Assembly (NCBI RefSeq): GCF_002368335.1
Contig: NZ_AP018288.1
Location: 7,373,752 to 7,437,751 of the forward strand
Length of the DNA: 64,000 nucleotides
Reading direction: 5' to 3'
From: Nostoc sp. NIES-4103
GTDB lineage: Bacteria > Cyanobacteriota > Cyanobacteriia > Cyanobacteriales > Nostocaceae
Numbering within the stretch: position 1 is the first letter of the stretch; every line of letters begins with the position of its first letter. Shown here piece by piece: positions 34,886-44,904 of the stretch. A program made the translations under genes and the position numbers. Under the pieces are notes generated by a model. It was not told the origin of the DNA. It saw nothing but the letters and a program-made list of their open reading frames with translations, and ran no database searches.

Positions 34886-36553
34886 CTACTCAGTCCCTGC
34901 ACCTTCTTTCACTAGTTGAATCAACTTCCATCCCCGAAAAGTACCTAAATGACGATAAGCAGTGGATAAACCCACCGACGGTTCTGGACTCACCCAAGCG
35001 TAACTTCCAGTTGGAACCTCCAAGACTTGTTTGAATCGCTTTCCCCAGTGGGGTGTATAAAACGTCAGTAACAATAATGCCTCATTTCCACCGGTTGTGA
35101 GAGCATCTGTTTGCTGGACTACAAAGTGAATTGAATTGTTTTGCAGTGCAGATGCGATCGCTCTCTGCTGCAAGAATACCTTAATATCAGGATTATAATT
35201 GCTGAACAGCCCTGTAGCCCCAGCCACAGCTAAACCTAGCCATGCACTTAATAACCAACTAGCAATCCAATATTTAGCTGTTAAAAATTTTTTACCGAAC
35301 CGATGACGTACTGTCCAAATCAGAGGTAACGTTAACCAACTAACTCCTAAAACCAGTCCGATTATTGCGTAATTTTTAATATTTATATTTTGTTCAAAAT
35401 TAATAGGTAAAATTCCTGTATAAAGCACTATACCTGCTATAAAAATTAAACCACCTAATCCCCCAAACAAATAACTCAAATTACGCGGTATAAATCTAAA
35501 TTTTCTAATATTGAGATTGTTATTATAAATTTCACCTAGCCAATCAAAAGCAACTGCGGCAAGTATCGCCATAAAAGGATATAGCATCAGTGCATAGTGT
35601 GGTAAACGAGTAGAAACTAAGCTAATTTCCGTCAAGATCACCAAAGGACAGACAATTAATATCCAATGATTGCTATTAACGGGTCGTTTTGAAACTATAA
35701 TCAGTCCCAAAATACTAAAAAAAGCCCAAGGAAAGGCTTTAATAGGTGTATTCCACAGATAAAATAAAAAGGAATTACCATTACGCTGTTCTAATGCTAT
35801 CCTAAATGCTAAGCCAAAGAATTGTTCAAAGACTACAGAACCATAGCGTAGCCAGCTTAACAAAAACCAAGCGAATGTAGGAATTAATCCGATGATGAAC
35901 CCTACATATAACATGGAGTTACAAAGAAGCCTATGACGTTGATTTTTCCAAATCAAGTAAGGTACCAAAGCTATTAGCAGTACAAAAATTAATTGTCCTC
36001 TGATTAACAATCCCAATGCAAAACTCAATCCCGCAAAAAAGCTCCAATAATAGCGATATTTAGGATTGAGTTCTGCTTTTAGTAAACAGCAAAGACCCAA
36101 AAATGCTATGCAAATTGTCATGAGATTTGCGTTAGCTAATCGGCTACTTTGAAGCCAAAGAAACGATACGCCCAAAATTGATGAAGCTAAGTAGGCGATA
36201 CGTTTATTGAGTAGCATAACTGTAATTTCATATATCACCAATAGGCTAACAATACAAGCTATTTGGGCTGGTAGGCGAGATGTTACTTCACTAATGCCAA
36301 ATACTTTATAAACAAATGCTAGCCACCAATAAGGGCCCGGCGTTTTTTCATAAACTAATTCACCCCACGATTGAGGAGTTAGCCAATCGCCAGATTCGAG
36401 CATCCAACGGGCACGCACAGCGTATACAGCTTCATCATAAGGCATGAGGCTGTTCTCACCATTATTCAATATTAATAATGGAGTAATCCAGATAATTATC
36501 CCTAAATAATGTGAAGCTCTAGAGCCTGATAGAAGTTTAGCAAAATTAGGCAT
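34886..36553 (-). CDS. GT39-type membrane glycosyltransferase (1)
   Basis: A 555-residue polytopic glycosyltransferase of the ArnT/PMT (GT39/GT83) superfamily, using a polyprenyl-phosphate sugar donor on the outer face of the membrane. The catalytic acidic pair is in the first loop (MPYDEAVYAVRARWM) and EKTPGPYWWL follows in the expected place. About eleven membrane segments are visible. The acceptor is unknown. It is one of four GT39-type proteins in this cluster. Confidence 0.82.
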   Translation of the reverse strand: MPNFAKLLSGSRASHYLGIIIWITPLLILNNGENSLMPYDEAVYAVRARWMLESGDWLTPQSWGELVYEKTPGPYWWLAFVYKVFGISEVTSRLPAQIACIVSLLVIYEITVMLLNKRIAYLASSILGVSFLWLQSSRLANANLMTICIAFLGLCCLLKAELNPKYRYYWSFFAGLSFALGLLIRGQLIFVLLIALVPYLIWKNQRHRLLCNSMLYVGFIIGLIPTFAWFLLSWLRYGSVVFEQFFGLAFRIALEQRNGNSFLFYLWNTPIKAFPWAFFSILGLIIVSKRPVNSNHWILIVCPLVILTEISLVSTRLPHYALMLYPFMAILAAVAFDWLGEIYNNNLNIRKFRFIPRNLSYLFGGLGGLIFIAGIVLYTGILPINFEQNINIKNYAIIGLVLGVSWLTLPLIWTVRHRFGKKFLTAKYWIASWLLSAWLGLAVAGATGLFSNYNPDIKVFLQQRAIASALQNNSIHFVVQQTDALTTGGNEALLLLTFYTPHWGKRFKQVLEVPTGSYAWVSPEPSVGLSTAYRHLGTFRGWKLIQLVKEGAGTE

Positions 36554-36658
36554 TATTTAAAATAGGGAATAGGGAATGGAGGATGGTAAATAGCCAATGA
36601 TCAATAATGGTAATCAATAACGGATTTAAATCCTAAATTGCCAATTTTTAGCTAGTTT

Positions 36659-38491
36659 TTAATTTTGCTGTATTGAATTTTTAGGACAATGATAAATCTT
36701 GTACTCATAGCCGTTTACTGCTGGCAAAGATTGAGTATCAGCAGCACATTTTTTAACTGACTCTGCTATAGGAGCATGAAAGTTTACTAGCCACAAGTCG
36801 AACGGTTCTGATAATGCTTTTAATGTACTTTCTAAAGCAGCAGTAGAAGTATTTGGGTTTTTGTCTTGATGGGCAAGAAGAAATAGAGAAGATGGAGATT
36901 GAAAATCTTGCATTTTCAACTCCCTAGCTATTCCCATCATTTCACCAATTTGTACATGAGTGATCTGGGTAGTTGCAATCAGTACTGGAACTTGGGATGT
37001 TTTTTGAATTAGTTGTACAAAAAGGTCAGGACGATAGTATTTTTGATAACCGAGATTACATACAACAGTGATGGCACTAATAAATCCCATCAACCAAATG
37101 AGTATCACAGCTTTCTTGCCAGTTATATTCCATTTACCAATTTTCTCCTGTGTTGTTTGATTTTCTCCTATAAAGTTCTGGTAACCATGCCAACATACTG
37201 CAAGACTCGCCCCAAGTAAAAGTATGACAGCGGGAAAGTAAACAAAGTTATAACGAGCGCCCCGCGTTAAATCTATGCCCAAAAAGTAGGTAAAAATAAA
37301 GAATAAAGCGATCGCACTGACAACTATCCCAGATAATACCTGAATCATCAACCGATTTTCTGGTTGTTGTAGTTGTATCTTAAATCCACGCACTAAAATT
37401 GGTGCTGCCCAAATCATAAAAATCAGCATCACCAGCCCAGAACCAAGTACAATTGCTATGTGTGGCGCTTCAACTGGTAGTAAATAAAGCATAGTTATCC
37501 ACGCCGCGAAAGCTTGGAAAATTGGACTTAACCATGCAAAACCTTCCCGTGGTTGTTGTATCCAATCTGTCAATTTACTTCCATAGCTATTGTGTAAAAA
37601 CATTGGTAGCCAAACTACCCCAGCGATAAATGTGCCAGCAGCAACGGCATAGATGCGCCGCCAGGGTGGGGGGATGAGGGGATGGGGAGATGAGGGGGAT
37701 GAGGGGATGGGGAGATCGGGAAATGAGGGGGATAGATTTACTGTTTGCTTTTGCTGCAACTGTGTCCAATGATGCCAAGCTAGAACAATTAAAACTAAAG
37801 CTTCACAACAGAGGGTGAGGGCAAAAAAGTAATGAGTAGCAATGCCTAAAGCATTAATTACTACCCAAGAGAGTGCTACACCAATGGCTAATTGCCTGCG
37901 ATTCTGGATATCGCGTATAGCAATTATCCAGCAAGTGAGGGAAGCAATTACCCACAAAATTGCCAAAGTGTAATGACGGGCTTCTTGTGCTAAAAAAATG
38001 CTGTAGGGCGAAACTGCCATCATGGCTGCGGCTAAATGCCCAACCAAGCGAGAACGGAAAGCTACCAAACTTAAAATATAGATAGCTGGTATAGATACAG
38101 CGCCAAAAACCGCAGCCAGCGATCGCGCCCCCCATAAAGAAACTAAACCTCCTTGTGTAGGAAATAACTGCATCCACCAGTGAGCTAGAACAAAGTAAAG
38201 TGGAGGATGGTTAGTTTCTTGGCTGAGATGTGTCCATACGTCGTGGACGTTAGCACCAGGTTGTGGTTGTAGTGGTTGCAATAAAATATCAGGTGCGATC
38301 GCTTGATCGAGCGGTACTGGCAAAAAACTATTACCTAAACTAAACACTAAGGTGGAAAACTCATCAGTCCAAGGAGGCTTGCTAGTCAAGTTGGCTAGGC
38401 GCAAGCCCAAGGCGATAAGGAAGCACACGAGGCACAGCAAAGGGTGAAGCCAGCGATCGAAAATGGCACGATAGCGATTATATAAATGCAT
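36659..38491 (-). CDS. GT39-type membrane glycosyltransferase (2) with inserted microsatellite
   Basis: A 610-residue protein with about eleven membrane helices. The first loop carries the acidic pair in PPWTDEFSTLVF. HPPLYFVLAHWW follows, typical of GT39/ArnT-like enzymes. Residues about 253-275 (LPIPSSPSSPHPLIPPP) come from a CCCTCATCC-type repeat inserted in-frame in the loop between helices. The same repeat breaks the frame of ppc. The enzyme probably uses a lipid-linked sugar. The acceptor is unknown. Confidence 0.8.
   Translation of the reverse strand: MHLYNRYRAIFDRWLHPLLCLVCFLIALGLRLANLTSKPPWTDEFSTLVFSLGNSFLPVPLDQAIAPDILLQPLQPQPGANVHDVWTHLSQETNHPPLYFVLAHWWMQLFPTQGGLVSLWGARSLAAVFGAVSIPAIYILSLVAFRSRLVGHLAAAMMAVSPYSIFLAQEARHYTLAILWVIASLTCWIIAIRDIQNRRQLAIGVALSWVVINALGIATHYFFALTLCCEALVLIVLAWHHWTQLQQKQTVNLSPSFPDLPIPSSPSSPHPLIPPPWRRIYAVAAGTFIAGVVWLPMFLHNSYGSKLTDWIQQPREGFAWLSPIFQAFAAWITMLYLLPVEAPHIAIVLGSGLVMLIFMIWAAPILVRGFKIQLQQPENRLMIQVLSGIVVSAIALFFIFTYFLGIDLTRGARYNFVYFPAVILLLGASLAVCWHGYQNFIGENQTTQEKIGKWNITGKKAVILIWLMGFISAITVVCNLGYQKYYRPDLFVQLIQKTSQVPVLIATTQITHVQIGEMMGIARELKMQDFQSPSSLFLLAHQDKNPNTSTAALESTLKALSEPFDLWLVNFHAPIAESVKKCAADTQSLPAVNGYEYKIYHCPKNSIQQN
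37667..37733. repeat. C/G-rich microsatellite inside a glycosyltransferase gene
   Basis: GGGGATGAGG / GGGGAGATGAGGG units, the complement of the CCCTCATCC motif, in-frame in the gene at 36659-38491. The matching run in ppc is out of frame by one base. Confidence 0.8.
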
Positions 38492-38587
38492 CCTTTGTTA
38501 GGCAGACGTTTCGCGTGTTGAAGGCACACGAGCAATGATCAAGTTGAAGGATGAAGGCTGAAATTCAATACTTCATCCTCCAGTTGA

Positions 38588-39832
38588 CTATTTTACGTCA
38601 GTGACGCGCCAGCTTAGTTTCAAGTTCACCCAGAAATTCCAAATGGTTGCAACTGCGATCGCTATCAAGTTAGCAATGTAGCGGTTAGGAATGATGAGGT
38701 TAAATACCAAATTCAACACCAAAACATTCAAAACCAATCCCGCAAGGCAAATGACATTGAATTTCAAAAAGCGCTTTAAGCGTTGATGCCATTCCTGCTG
38801 TCGCATACTGACATCAGCAAATGTCCAAGCGTCATTCCACAAGAAATTATTCAAAATTGCAATTTCCCCAGCAATGACCTTACTACGGGTCAATGGCCAA
38901 GCTAGAGCAGCCGGATCGCTTAGCAAATACAATATTGCCATATCTACGAATACACCACTCAAACCCACTAACCCAAAACGCAGGAATCGACCAATTGGGA
39001 AGTTGATTTTTCTCCTGACTCGTCCCAATCGCCCAGTGGAAAGCCGCAACCGCACTAGATGGTGGATGTATTCCACATATTGCTTCCATGTGACTTTGCT
39101 CTCACCTTCTTTGCGCTCACAAAATACATAACCTACTTCAGTAATTTCACTTATTCTTCCCCGTCCAATTACCTCTAGGAGAATTTTGTAGCCTACTGGA
39201 TTGAGTGTTGCACCTGCGATCGCACTCCGGCGCACCATAAAATAGCCACTCATCGGGTCGGTAACTCTGCCTAATACACTAGGTAGAATAATCAATCCCA
39301 ACACCTGAGCACCACGAGACAAAAAACGCCTGACAACACTCCAACTGCTAACGCCGCCTCCTTCCACATGACGGCTAGCGACTGCCAAATCTGCTCCCTC
39401 TTGAATTCCACGTAATAGTTGCGTTAAAACCTCTGGTGGATGTTGCAAATCTCCATCAATCACCCCCAAAACCTGCCCTCTTGCAGCCTGCCACCCACGA
39501 ATCACCGCCGAAGACAATCCCCGCTCCTGTTGGCGGCGCATCACCTGCAACTGCGGATATTCTCCTGTCAAAGATTGTGCTACTTCCCAAGTGCGGTCTG
39601 GGCTATCATCATCTACAACAATTAGTTCGTATTGACCTGGTATAAATTCATCTAGTAGCTGAGTTAATATTTTAACAATACTGTATATATTATCACGTTC
39701 TTTATAAGTAGGAACAATTAGAGAAAAATAGATGGGTTCATCATCTGCATCCACATTAGTAGGCAGTAATTCAGAAATCTGTAATGAACCAGTCGGAACC
39801 GTTAACAGTGATTTAGGTGAGTTCAAATTCAT
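38588..39832 (-). CDS. GT2 polyprenol-phosphate mannosyltransferase-like/GtrA fusion
   Basis: A 414-residue fusion. Residues about 35-260 are a DPM1-like GT2 domain (VPTYKERDNIYSIV, DDDSPDRTWEVA, GDLQHPPE) that transfers a sugar from a nucleotide to a polyprenyl phosphate. Residues about 275-410 are a GtrA domain with four helices (RFLRFGLVGLSGVFVDMAILYLL), thought to carry the lipid-linked sugar across the membrane. It is well placed to supply the donor for the GT39-type enzymes around it. It is divergent from the 40243 gene. Confidence 0.87.
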   Translation of the reverse strand: MNLNSPKSLLTVPTGSLQISELLPTNVDADDEPIYFSLIVPTYKERDNIYSIVKILTQLLDEFIPGQYELIVVDDDSPDRTWEVAQSLTGEYPQLQVMRRQQERGLSSAVIRGWQAARGQVLGVIDGDLQHPPEVLTQLLRGIQEGADLAVASRHVEGGGVSSWSVVRRFLSRGAQVLGLIILPSVLGRVTDPMSGYFMVRRSAIAGATLNPVGYKILLEVIGRGRISEITEVGYVFCERKEGESKVTWKQYVEYIHHLVRLRLSTGRLGRVRRKINFPIGRFLRFGLVGLSGVFVDMAILYLLSDPAALAWPLTRSKVIAGEIAILNNFLWNDAWTFADVSMRQQEWHQRLKRFLKFNVICLAGLVLNVLVLNLVFNLIIPNRYIANLIAIAVATIWNFWVNLKLSWRVTDVK

Positions 39833-40242
39833 AAAGGAAATTTCACATTAACAGTGACGGTGTGTAAAAGTCTGCTTAAATCTCAGTACAATATGACAAC
39901 TATCGCACATATGCTTGCTGTTTTACTAGGAACTCAACAGCCAAAAATTTTTTCCTGTTGTCTCAAATTTGCTTATTTTATATTTTAGTTAGTGTCAAGT
40001 CTTAGTTTATCAGTATTATATAAGTGTTTAAATGTAACTACTTAAAATAGTTTGTAATATTAATGGCTAAAAAGCAATAGTATATACACTTAAACAAATA
40101 ACTCAATTTGATAAATTAGCTTTTTTTAAAAGAAAGCAATTATGACAATAGCAACCTGTAGTTTTTTTTTTAACAATAGAGTTATTTCAATATATTGAAA
40201 TTTGACTAAATTTAAACACCAAAAACTTTTACCTAATTAAAG
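39833..40242. promoter_or_regulatory. AT-rich divergent promoter region
   Basis: This 410-bp region lies between the GT2/GtrA gene and the divergent GT39-type gene. It is very AT-rich with T-runs near 40130-40170. No clear -10/-35 pairs, palindromes or open frames stand out. Two divergent promoters are expected. Confidence 0.4.
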
Positions 40243-41835
40243 ATGAACAACGAAAGAAGAAGATATGACCAATTTTATCAATATAGACTATTCATTGTAA
40301 TAGTCCTTACATTAGGCATATTTTTCCGTTTCGTCAGCCTTGATAGAAAAGTCTATTGGCATGATGAAGCTTACACTTCGTTAAGAATTTCTGGGTATAC
40401 TCAAACAGAATTTGTGCAACAAGTATTTGACGGACATGTAATCGGTGTTGATTCTATACAAAAGTATCAACGTCCCAATTCAGAAAAAGGTGTAATTAGT
40501 ACAATTAATTCTTTAGCTGTAGAAGAACCCCAGCACCCACCATTGTATTACGTAATTATTAGATTATGGGCGCAAATTTTTGGTAATTCAGTAGCTACCA
40601 CGAGAATTTTGTCAGCCATTATTAGCTTGCTAACTTTTGTTGGTATTTATTGGCTGTGTTTAGAATTATTTGAGTCACAAATCACAGCATGGATGGGTAT
40701 AGCACTTTTGGCTGTTTCACCTTTAAATGTGCTGTATGCCCAAGAAGCACGACAGTTCAGTTTATGGACAGTCATTATTTTGTTGGGGAGTGCTGTACTG
40801 CTACGAGCAATGCGGCTGCATAGCAAGCGATGGTGGGGAATTTATGGACTTACAGTAGCAATAGGATTATATACTTTTTTATTTTCTGGTCTAGTGGCGA
40901 TCGCTCATGGTATTTATATAATTGCCACAGAAAACTTTCGATTTACCAAAACGGTGAAAGCTTTTTTGTTAGCAGCTAGCGCTGGCTTTTTCGCTTTCAT
41001 CCCTTGGATTTACATTATTATTAATAACTTATCTCAAATTGACCGAGTAACAGCTAGTGCCCAGACCAGACAATCTCTTTCAAGTTTAGTAGCAACTTGG
41101 GTTACTAACATTAGTTATTTATTTGCAGATTTCTGGCGCTACGAACCATTTTTTCCAGAATTACATTTTCCAGGTTTGCGCTGGGGGCGATTTTTAACTC
41201 CTCTAATTCCAATTATGGTAATATATTCATTTTTATTTCTTTATCGTCAAGCTGCACCACGAGCCTGGCTATTTATTTTTACACTGACTGGCGTAACTGC
41301 ATTAGCTCTTGTATTACCTGATGTAATAATTGGAGGTAAGCTCAGTGTTAGAGCTAGATATGTGATGCCATGTTATGTAGGCATTCAGTTAGCTGTTGCT
41401 TACTTACTTGCGACTAAACTGATTTCTACTAGGTTGATAGCACGTAAGTTTTGGCAATTAGCCATGATCATAGTAATTTCCAGTGGATTACTATCTTGTC
41501 TTATTAGTTCTCAAGCTGAATCATGGTGGAATAAAGGTAGTATTACTAACCCTGAAATAGCTCGTATTATTAACAAAACAAACAAACCACTTCTGATTAG
41601 TAGCAATAATTCTTTAAATATCGGTGATTTAATGTCCCTAAGCCATTTGCTCAGTCCAAAAGTGCAAATGCAGTTACTAATTGAGCCAAATATACCCAAT
41701 ATTCCGGCTGGTTTTAGTGATATATTTTTGTATAATCCATCTAAAGAATTAAAATCTGGAATTGAGCAAAACTATCGGCTAACTACGGCCTACAAAAAAG
41801 GCAGGCTGTGGCGACTACATAAGTCCAGTATTTAA
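40243..41835 (+). CDS. GT39-type membrane glycosyltransferase (3)
   Basis: A 530-residue multi-pass protein. KVYWHDEAYTSLRIS near residue 40 carries the acidic pair of the family, and EEPQHPPLYYVIIRLWAQIF follows as in ArnT-like enzymes. The C-terminal 90 residues form a periplasmic domain. It is separated from the next gene by 13 bp, so the two form an operon. It would add sugars to an unknown acceptor from a polyprenyl donor. Confidence 0.82.
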   Translation: MNNERRRYDQFYQYRLFIVIVLTLGIFFRFVSLDRKVYWHDEAYTSLRISGYTQTEFVQQVFDGHVIGVDSIQKYQRPNSEKGVISTINSLAVEEPQHPPLYYVIIRLWAQIFGNSVATTRILSAIISLLTFVGIYWLCLELFESQITAWMGIALLAVSPLNVLYAQEARQFSLWTVIILLGSAVLLRAMRLHSKRWWGIYGLTVAIGLYTFLFSGLVAIAHGIYIIATENFRFTKTVKAFLLAASAGFFAFIPWIYIIINNLSQIDRVTASAQTRQSLSSLVATWVTNISYLFADFWRYEPFFPELHFPGLRWGRFLTPLIPIMVIYSFLFLYRQAAPRAWLFIFTLTGVTALALVLPDVIIGGKLSVRARYVMPCYVGIQLAVAYLLATKLISTRLIARKFWQLAMIIVISSGLLSCLISSQAESWWNKGSITNPEIARIINKTNKPLLISSNNSLNIGDLMSLSHLLSPKVQMQLLIEPNIPNIPAGFSDIFLYNPSKELKSGIEQNYRLTTAYKKGRLWRLHKSSI

Positions 41836-41848
41836 CTAATGAAATAGT

Positions 41849-43111
41849 ATGAATCTACAAATAGAGTATTCTGCTCAAAAAACAAAACAAAATAAAATTA
41901 ACAATTGGATGTTATGGGTAATATTAATCCATTGTCTAGGATTAATTATCCTCGGCTTATTAAATTATGAAAAAGCAGACGGAAGCCACGATTTAAATAT
42001 ATATTACAAATCTTCCCGGAATTTATTAGCAGGTATACTTCCTTATCGTGATTTTAAATTTGAGTATCCACCATTTTCTTTATTCGCTTTTGTATTACCC
42101 CGAATATTAACATTAGGACTACTGAACAATTATCATATATACGCTTTTTTATTTCTTTTAGAAAATGTCTTCTTTAGCACTATCATTTTATTATTAATAT
42201 TTAAGTACAATCAATTACGTCATAGACCAACTAATAAAATATCAATAGTATTTTATGTATTATTTGTGATGATTATTGCTCGGTTTGTCACCTGGCATTA
42301 TGATATATTTCCTACGCTTTTAACAGTTTTATCTTTACTAGCTGTCATATCTAATCGTCCTACATTAGCTGGTATTTCTTTAGGATTTGGTATTGCAGCT
42401 AAACTTTATCCAGTTGTTTTACTACCTATTTTTACTGCTTACTACTTTGCTCATAAATCCTATCGTGCCATCTTAAATTTATGGTTTGGAACACTTGGTG
42501 CAATTATTTTGAGTTTTATACCATTTGCCATTGCAACTGGTAACCAGCTATTTTCATTTTTTACTTATCACAAAGAAAGAGGTTTACAAATCGAATCATT
42601 ACCAGCAGGTATAATGACACTGATTTCTAAATGGAGATTAATTGATATAAAAACAAAGGCGGCATATGGTTCAATAAATATCGTCTCTCATTTTGATAAT
42701 TTGGTGCTGAATCTATTGCCTTGGCTCTTTATTGCTATCTATGCTTTATTAGTAGTTAATAGTGTGTATTGTTTTCGAGAAAAGTATGAAGAAAGCGAAT
42801 CAGTTAGAATTACAACATTAGTTGCATATACTCTTCTTGCTTTGTTAGTATTCATTATCACTAATAAAGTCTTTTCTCCTCAATATATAGTGTGGATCAT
42901 ACCTTTTGCAGCACTTTTAAAACCACGCCAAGTATGTTTAATGCTAGCTATTTGTATCAGTACCTATCTCATGACTTCTTACGGGAATTTTAAATCCCTG
43001 GATTACATTAAAATTTTGTGGTTGAATCTGAGAAATATTTTAGTAGTGGGATTAAGTATTTGGGTATTTTTAGACTATTTACCTAAGCGATTTCAGTCTA
43101 AGCTGAGGTAA
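41849..43111 (+). CDS. GT87-like membrane glycosyltransferase
   Basis: A 420-residue polytopic protein with a GT87/DUF2029-like layout. The first loop DLNIYYKSSRNLLAGILPYRDFKFEYPPFSLFAF holds the acidic residue and the EYPP motif of this group. About nine membrane helices follow. Such enzymes are polyprenyl-phosphate-mannose dependent in other bacteria. It starts 13 bp after the preceding GT39-type gene and probably shares its transcript. Confidence 0.75.
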   Translation: MNLQIEYSAQKTKQNKINNWMLWVILIHCLGLIILGLLNYEKADGSHDLNIYYKSSRNLLAGILPYRDFKFEYPPFSLFAFVLPRILTLGLLNNYHIYAFLFLLENVFFSTIILLLIFKYNQLRHRPTNKISIVFYVLFVMIIARFVTWHYDIFPTLLTVLSLLAVISNRPTLAGISLGFGIAAKLYPVVLLPIFTAYYFAHKSYRAILNLWFGTLGAIILSFIPFAIATGNQLFSFFTYHKERGLQIESLPAGIMTLISKWRLIDIKTKAAYGSINIVSHFDNLVLNLLPWLFIAIYALLVVNSVYCFREKYEESESVRITTLVAYTLLALLVFIITNKVFSPQYIVWIIPFAALLKPRQVCLMLAICISTYLMTSYGNFKSLDYIKILWLNLRNILVVGLSIWVFLDYLPKRFQSKLR

Positions 43112-43154
43112 AATTAAGTTTTGTAAAACCAAAATTATGTAGATTTCAAGTTTT

Positions 43155-44837
43155 TCAAGAGCGTGTATAAAGCTTGAGTGTAAATTTATCTAAAGACATT
43201 GTGCCTGAAATATCTTGAGTATTCTTTAGCTGAAACTGGGTTAATAAAATTTGCTGAATTATTTGATTTTCTCTGTTTATTTCCGCCTCTGTTTTCAAAC
43301 GCGACCATAAGGGATCACTACTATTAAGCCAGAGAACACGAGGATATTTTCCAGCTTCATTCTTCAAGACTTTTTCTAAAGAAGTTGCCAGATTCGCAGG
43401 CTTTTCAGCTAGCAGCATTACGTTAGCTTGGGGAGGAATATAGTAAGCCAAACGCATAACATGACCCCAAGCTTTGGAATTCATAGCAATTAAGGTTGGC
43501 TGATTTGCATCTTGTAAAATCAAATCTGCAACTCTATGGAAAACTGAGCGATACCGTAGACTAAAATCACCGATACTAATGGTGAGATACAAAAATAATA
43601 AACTAGCCGCTATCAGTGTACGCCACTGACTAGGTACACCTCGTTCTACCCACAAAACTAGCAATAATAAACAGCCAGGTAGAATAATAATCATAGTCCT
43701 TCCCCAGCCAAATCCCACTGTAAACTTTTGAGCTACAATGTCTACTCCTAAAGCTAGTAACAGCGGTAAAAGCCCTAATATTGACGCTACAGTTAAGTTT
43801 GTTTTTTCACCACATTTCCAAAGGCTGATGCTAGAGGCTAAAAACAGCAAAATTACTAAGCTACCAGCTATAGCTACACTCATCGGTGCTAGACTCGATA
43901 CCCAGTCTCCCACAAGCAAGTTAGTACCCAAAGTTTGAGCAACATCTTGCAAATGTTGTAACCATACAGAACTAACTTCTTTCACAGCATTAAAACGTTT
44001 TAAATCAGCATTTCTAAGTTGCTTGAGAGTACCCCATAACACCCAAGGAATAGTTAATAAAACTCCAGCCCCTAAACGTAAACCGTGCTGCCACCAATGC
44101 TTTCGATCAAGGTACAATACCAATACCGCTAAAGTAATCAACCAATAAGCATATAAGTAAAAAGTCAGTATACCAGCTGCAACTGAGCCAATTAAAAGGC
44201 CATTCCATAGTAATTGACTGCGGCGATTTTGAGGAATTTGAGTATCTTTTTGATAAATTAAATGTAGCAAAGCCCATGCACTTAGTGTTGCCCATAAAAC
44301 TAAGGGTGCATACATCCGAACATTCAGAGAATGAAATAAATAAAACGGATTCATTCCCAGTAGTGCAGCTAGAAAGAGTCCTCCTCTATGTCCTAAGAAA
44401 ACTCTACCTAAACCATAAGCACTACCCATAGCAGCAATACTCAAAAATGTATTGAGGCTACGCATAGCTGCTTCACTATTGCCGAAAAGACGCAACCATA
44501 AATGTTGACTCAAAAAAAATAATGGTGGATGAGGTTCTCCTCCTAACAAGCTTTTAAGTAAGCTACTAACAGTTAAAATAAAATCGCGTATACCTGTCTC
44601 AACAGATATGCTCAACAATGATGTATACTCTGCTAATACTACAGGTGTATCTTTGGGGCTATTGTAGGCACTATTTTTGCCAGTAGAAATTAGTAAAGAT
44701 AAAACTTCGTCGTACCAAAATTCTCTACTTCCTAGATTGAGAATTCGTAATAAAACAGCTAGTGCGATCGCACTCAGCAGTAACCACTCTAAAGAAAATC
44801 GCCCAAAGAGTTTAGGGCTTGCAAAGTCTTTATTCAT
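43155..44837 (-). CDS. GT39-type membrane glycosyltransferase (4)
   Basis: A 560-residue polytopic protein. REFWYDEVLSLLIS gives the acidic pair. EPHPPLFFLSQHLWLRLFG, matching the ArnT-like second motif, lies further on than usual because of a 40-residue insertion. The C-terminal 100 residues are periplasmic. It is convergent with the GT87-like gene over 43 bp. Confidence 0.8.
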   Translation of the reverse strand: MNKDFASPKLFGRFSLEWLLLSAIALAVLLRILNLGSREFWYDEVLSLLISTGKNSAYNSPKDTPVVLAEYTSLLSISVETGIRDFILTVSSLLKSLLGGEPHPPLFFLSQHLWLRLFGNSEAAMRSLNTFLSIAAMGSAYGLGRVFLGHRGGLFLAALLGMNPFYLFHSLNVRMYAPLVLWATLSAWALLHLIYQKDTQIPQNRRSQLLWNGLLIGSVAAGILTFYLYAYWLITLAVLVLYLDRKHWWQHGLRLGAGVLLTIPWVLWGTLKQLRNADLKRFNAVKEVSSVWLQHLQDVAQTLGTNLLVGDWVSSLAPMSVAIAGSLVILLFLASSISLWKCGEKTNLTVASILGLLPLLLALGVDIVAQKFTVGFGWGRTMIIILPGCLLLLVLWVERGVPSQWRTLIAASLLFLYLTISIGDFSLRYRSVFHRVADLILQDANQPTLIAMNSKAWGHVMRLAYYIPPQANVMLLAEKPANLATSLEKVLKNEAGKYPRVLWLNSSDPLWSRLKTEAEINRENQIIQQILLTQFQLKNTQDISGTMSLDKFTLKLYTRS

Positions 44838-44904
44838 AATAGAAAAATTTATAATTCTTCAACAGTCATGGCGTTAGCGTAGCAAAACAGCTTAATTTCA
44901 AAAA

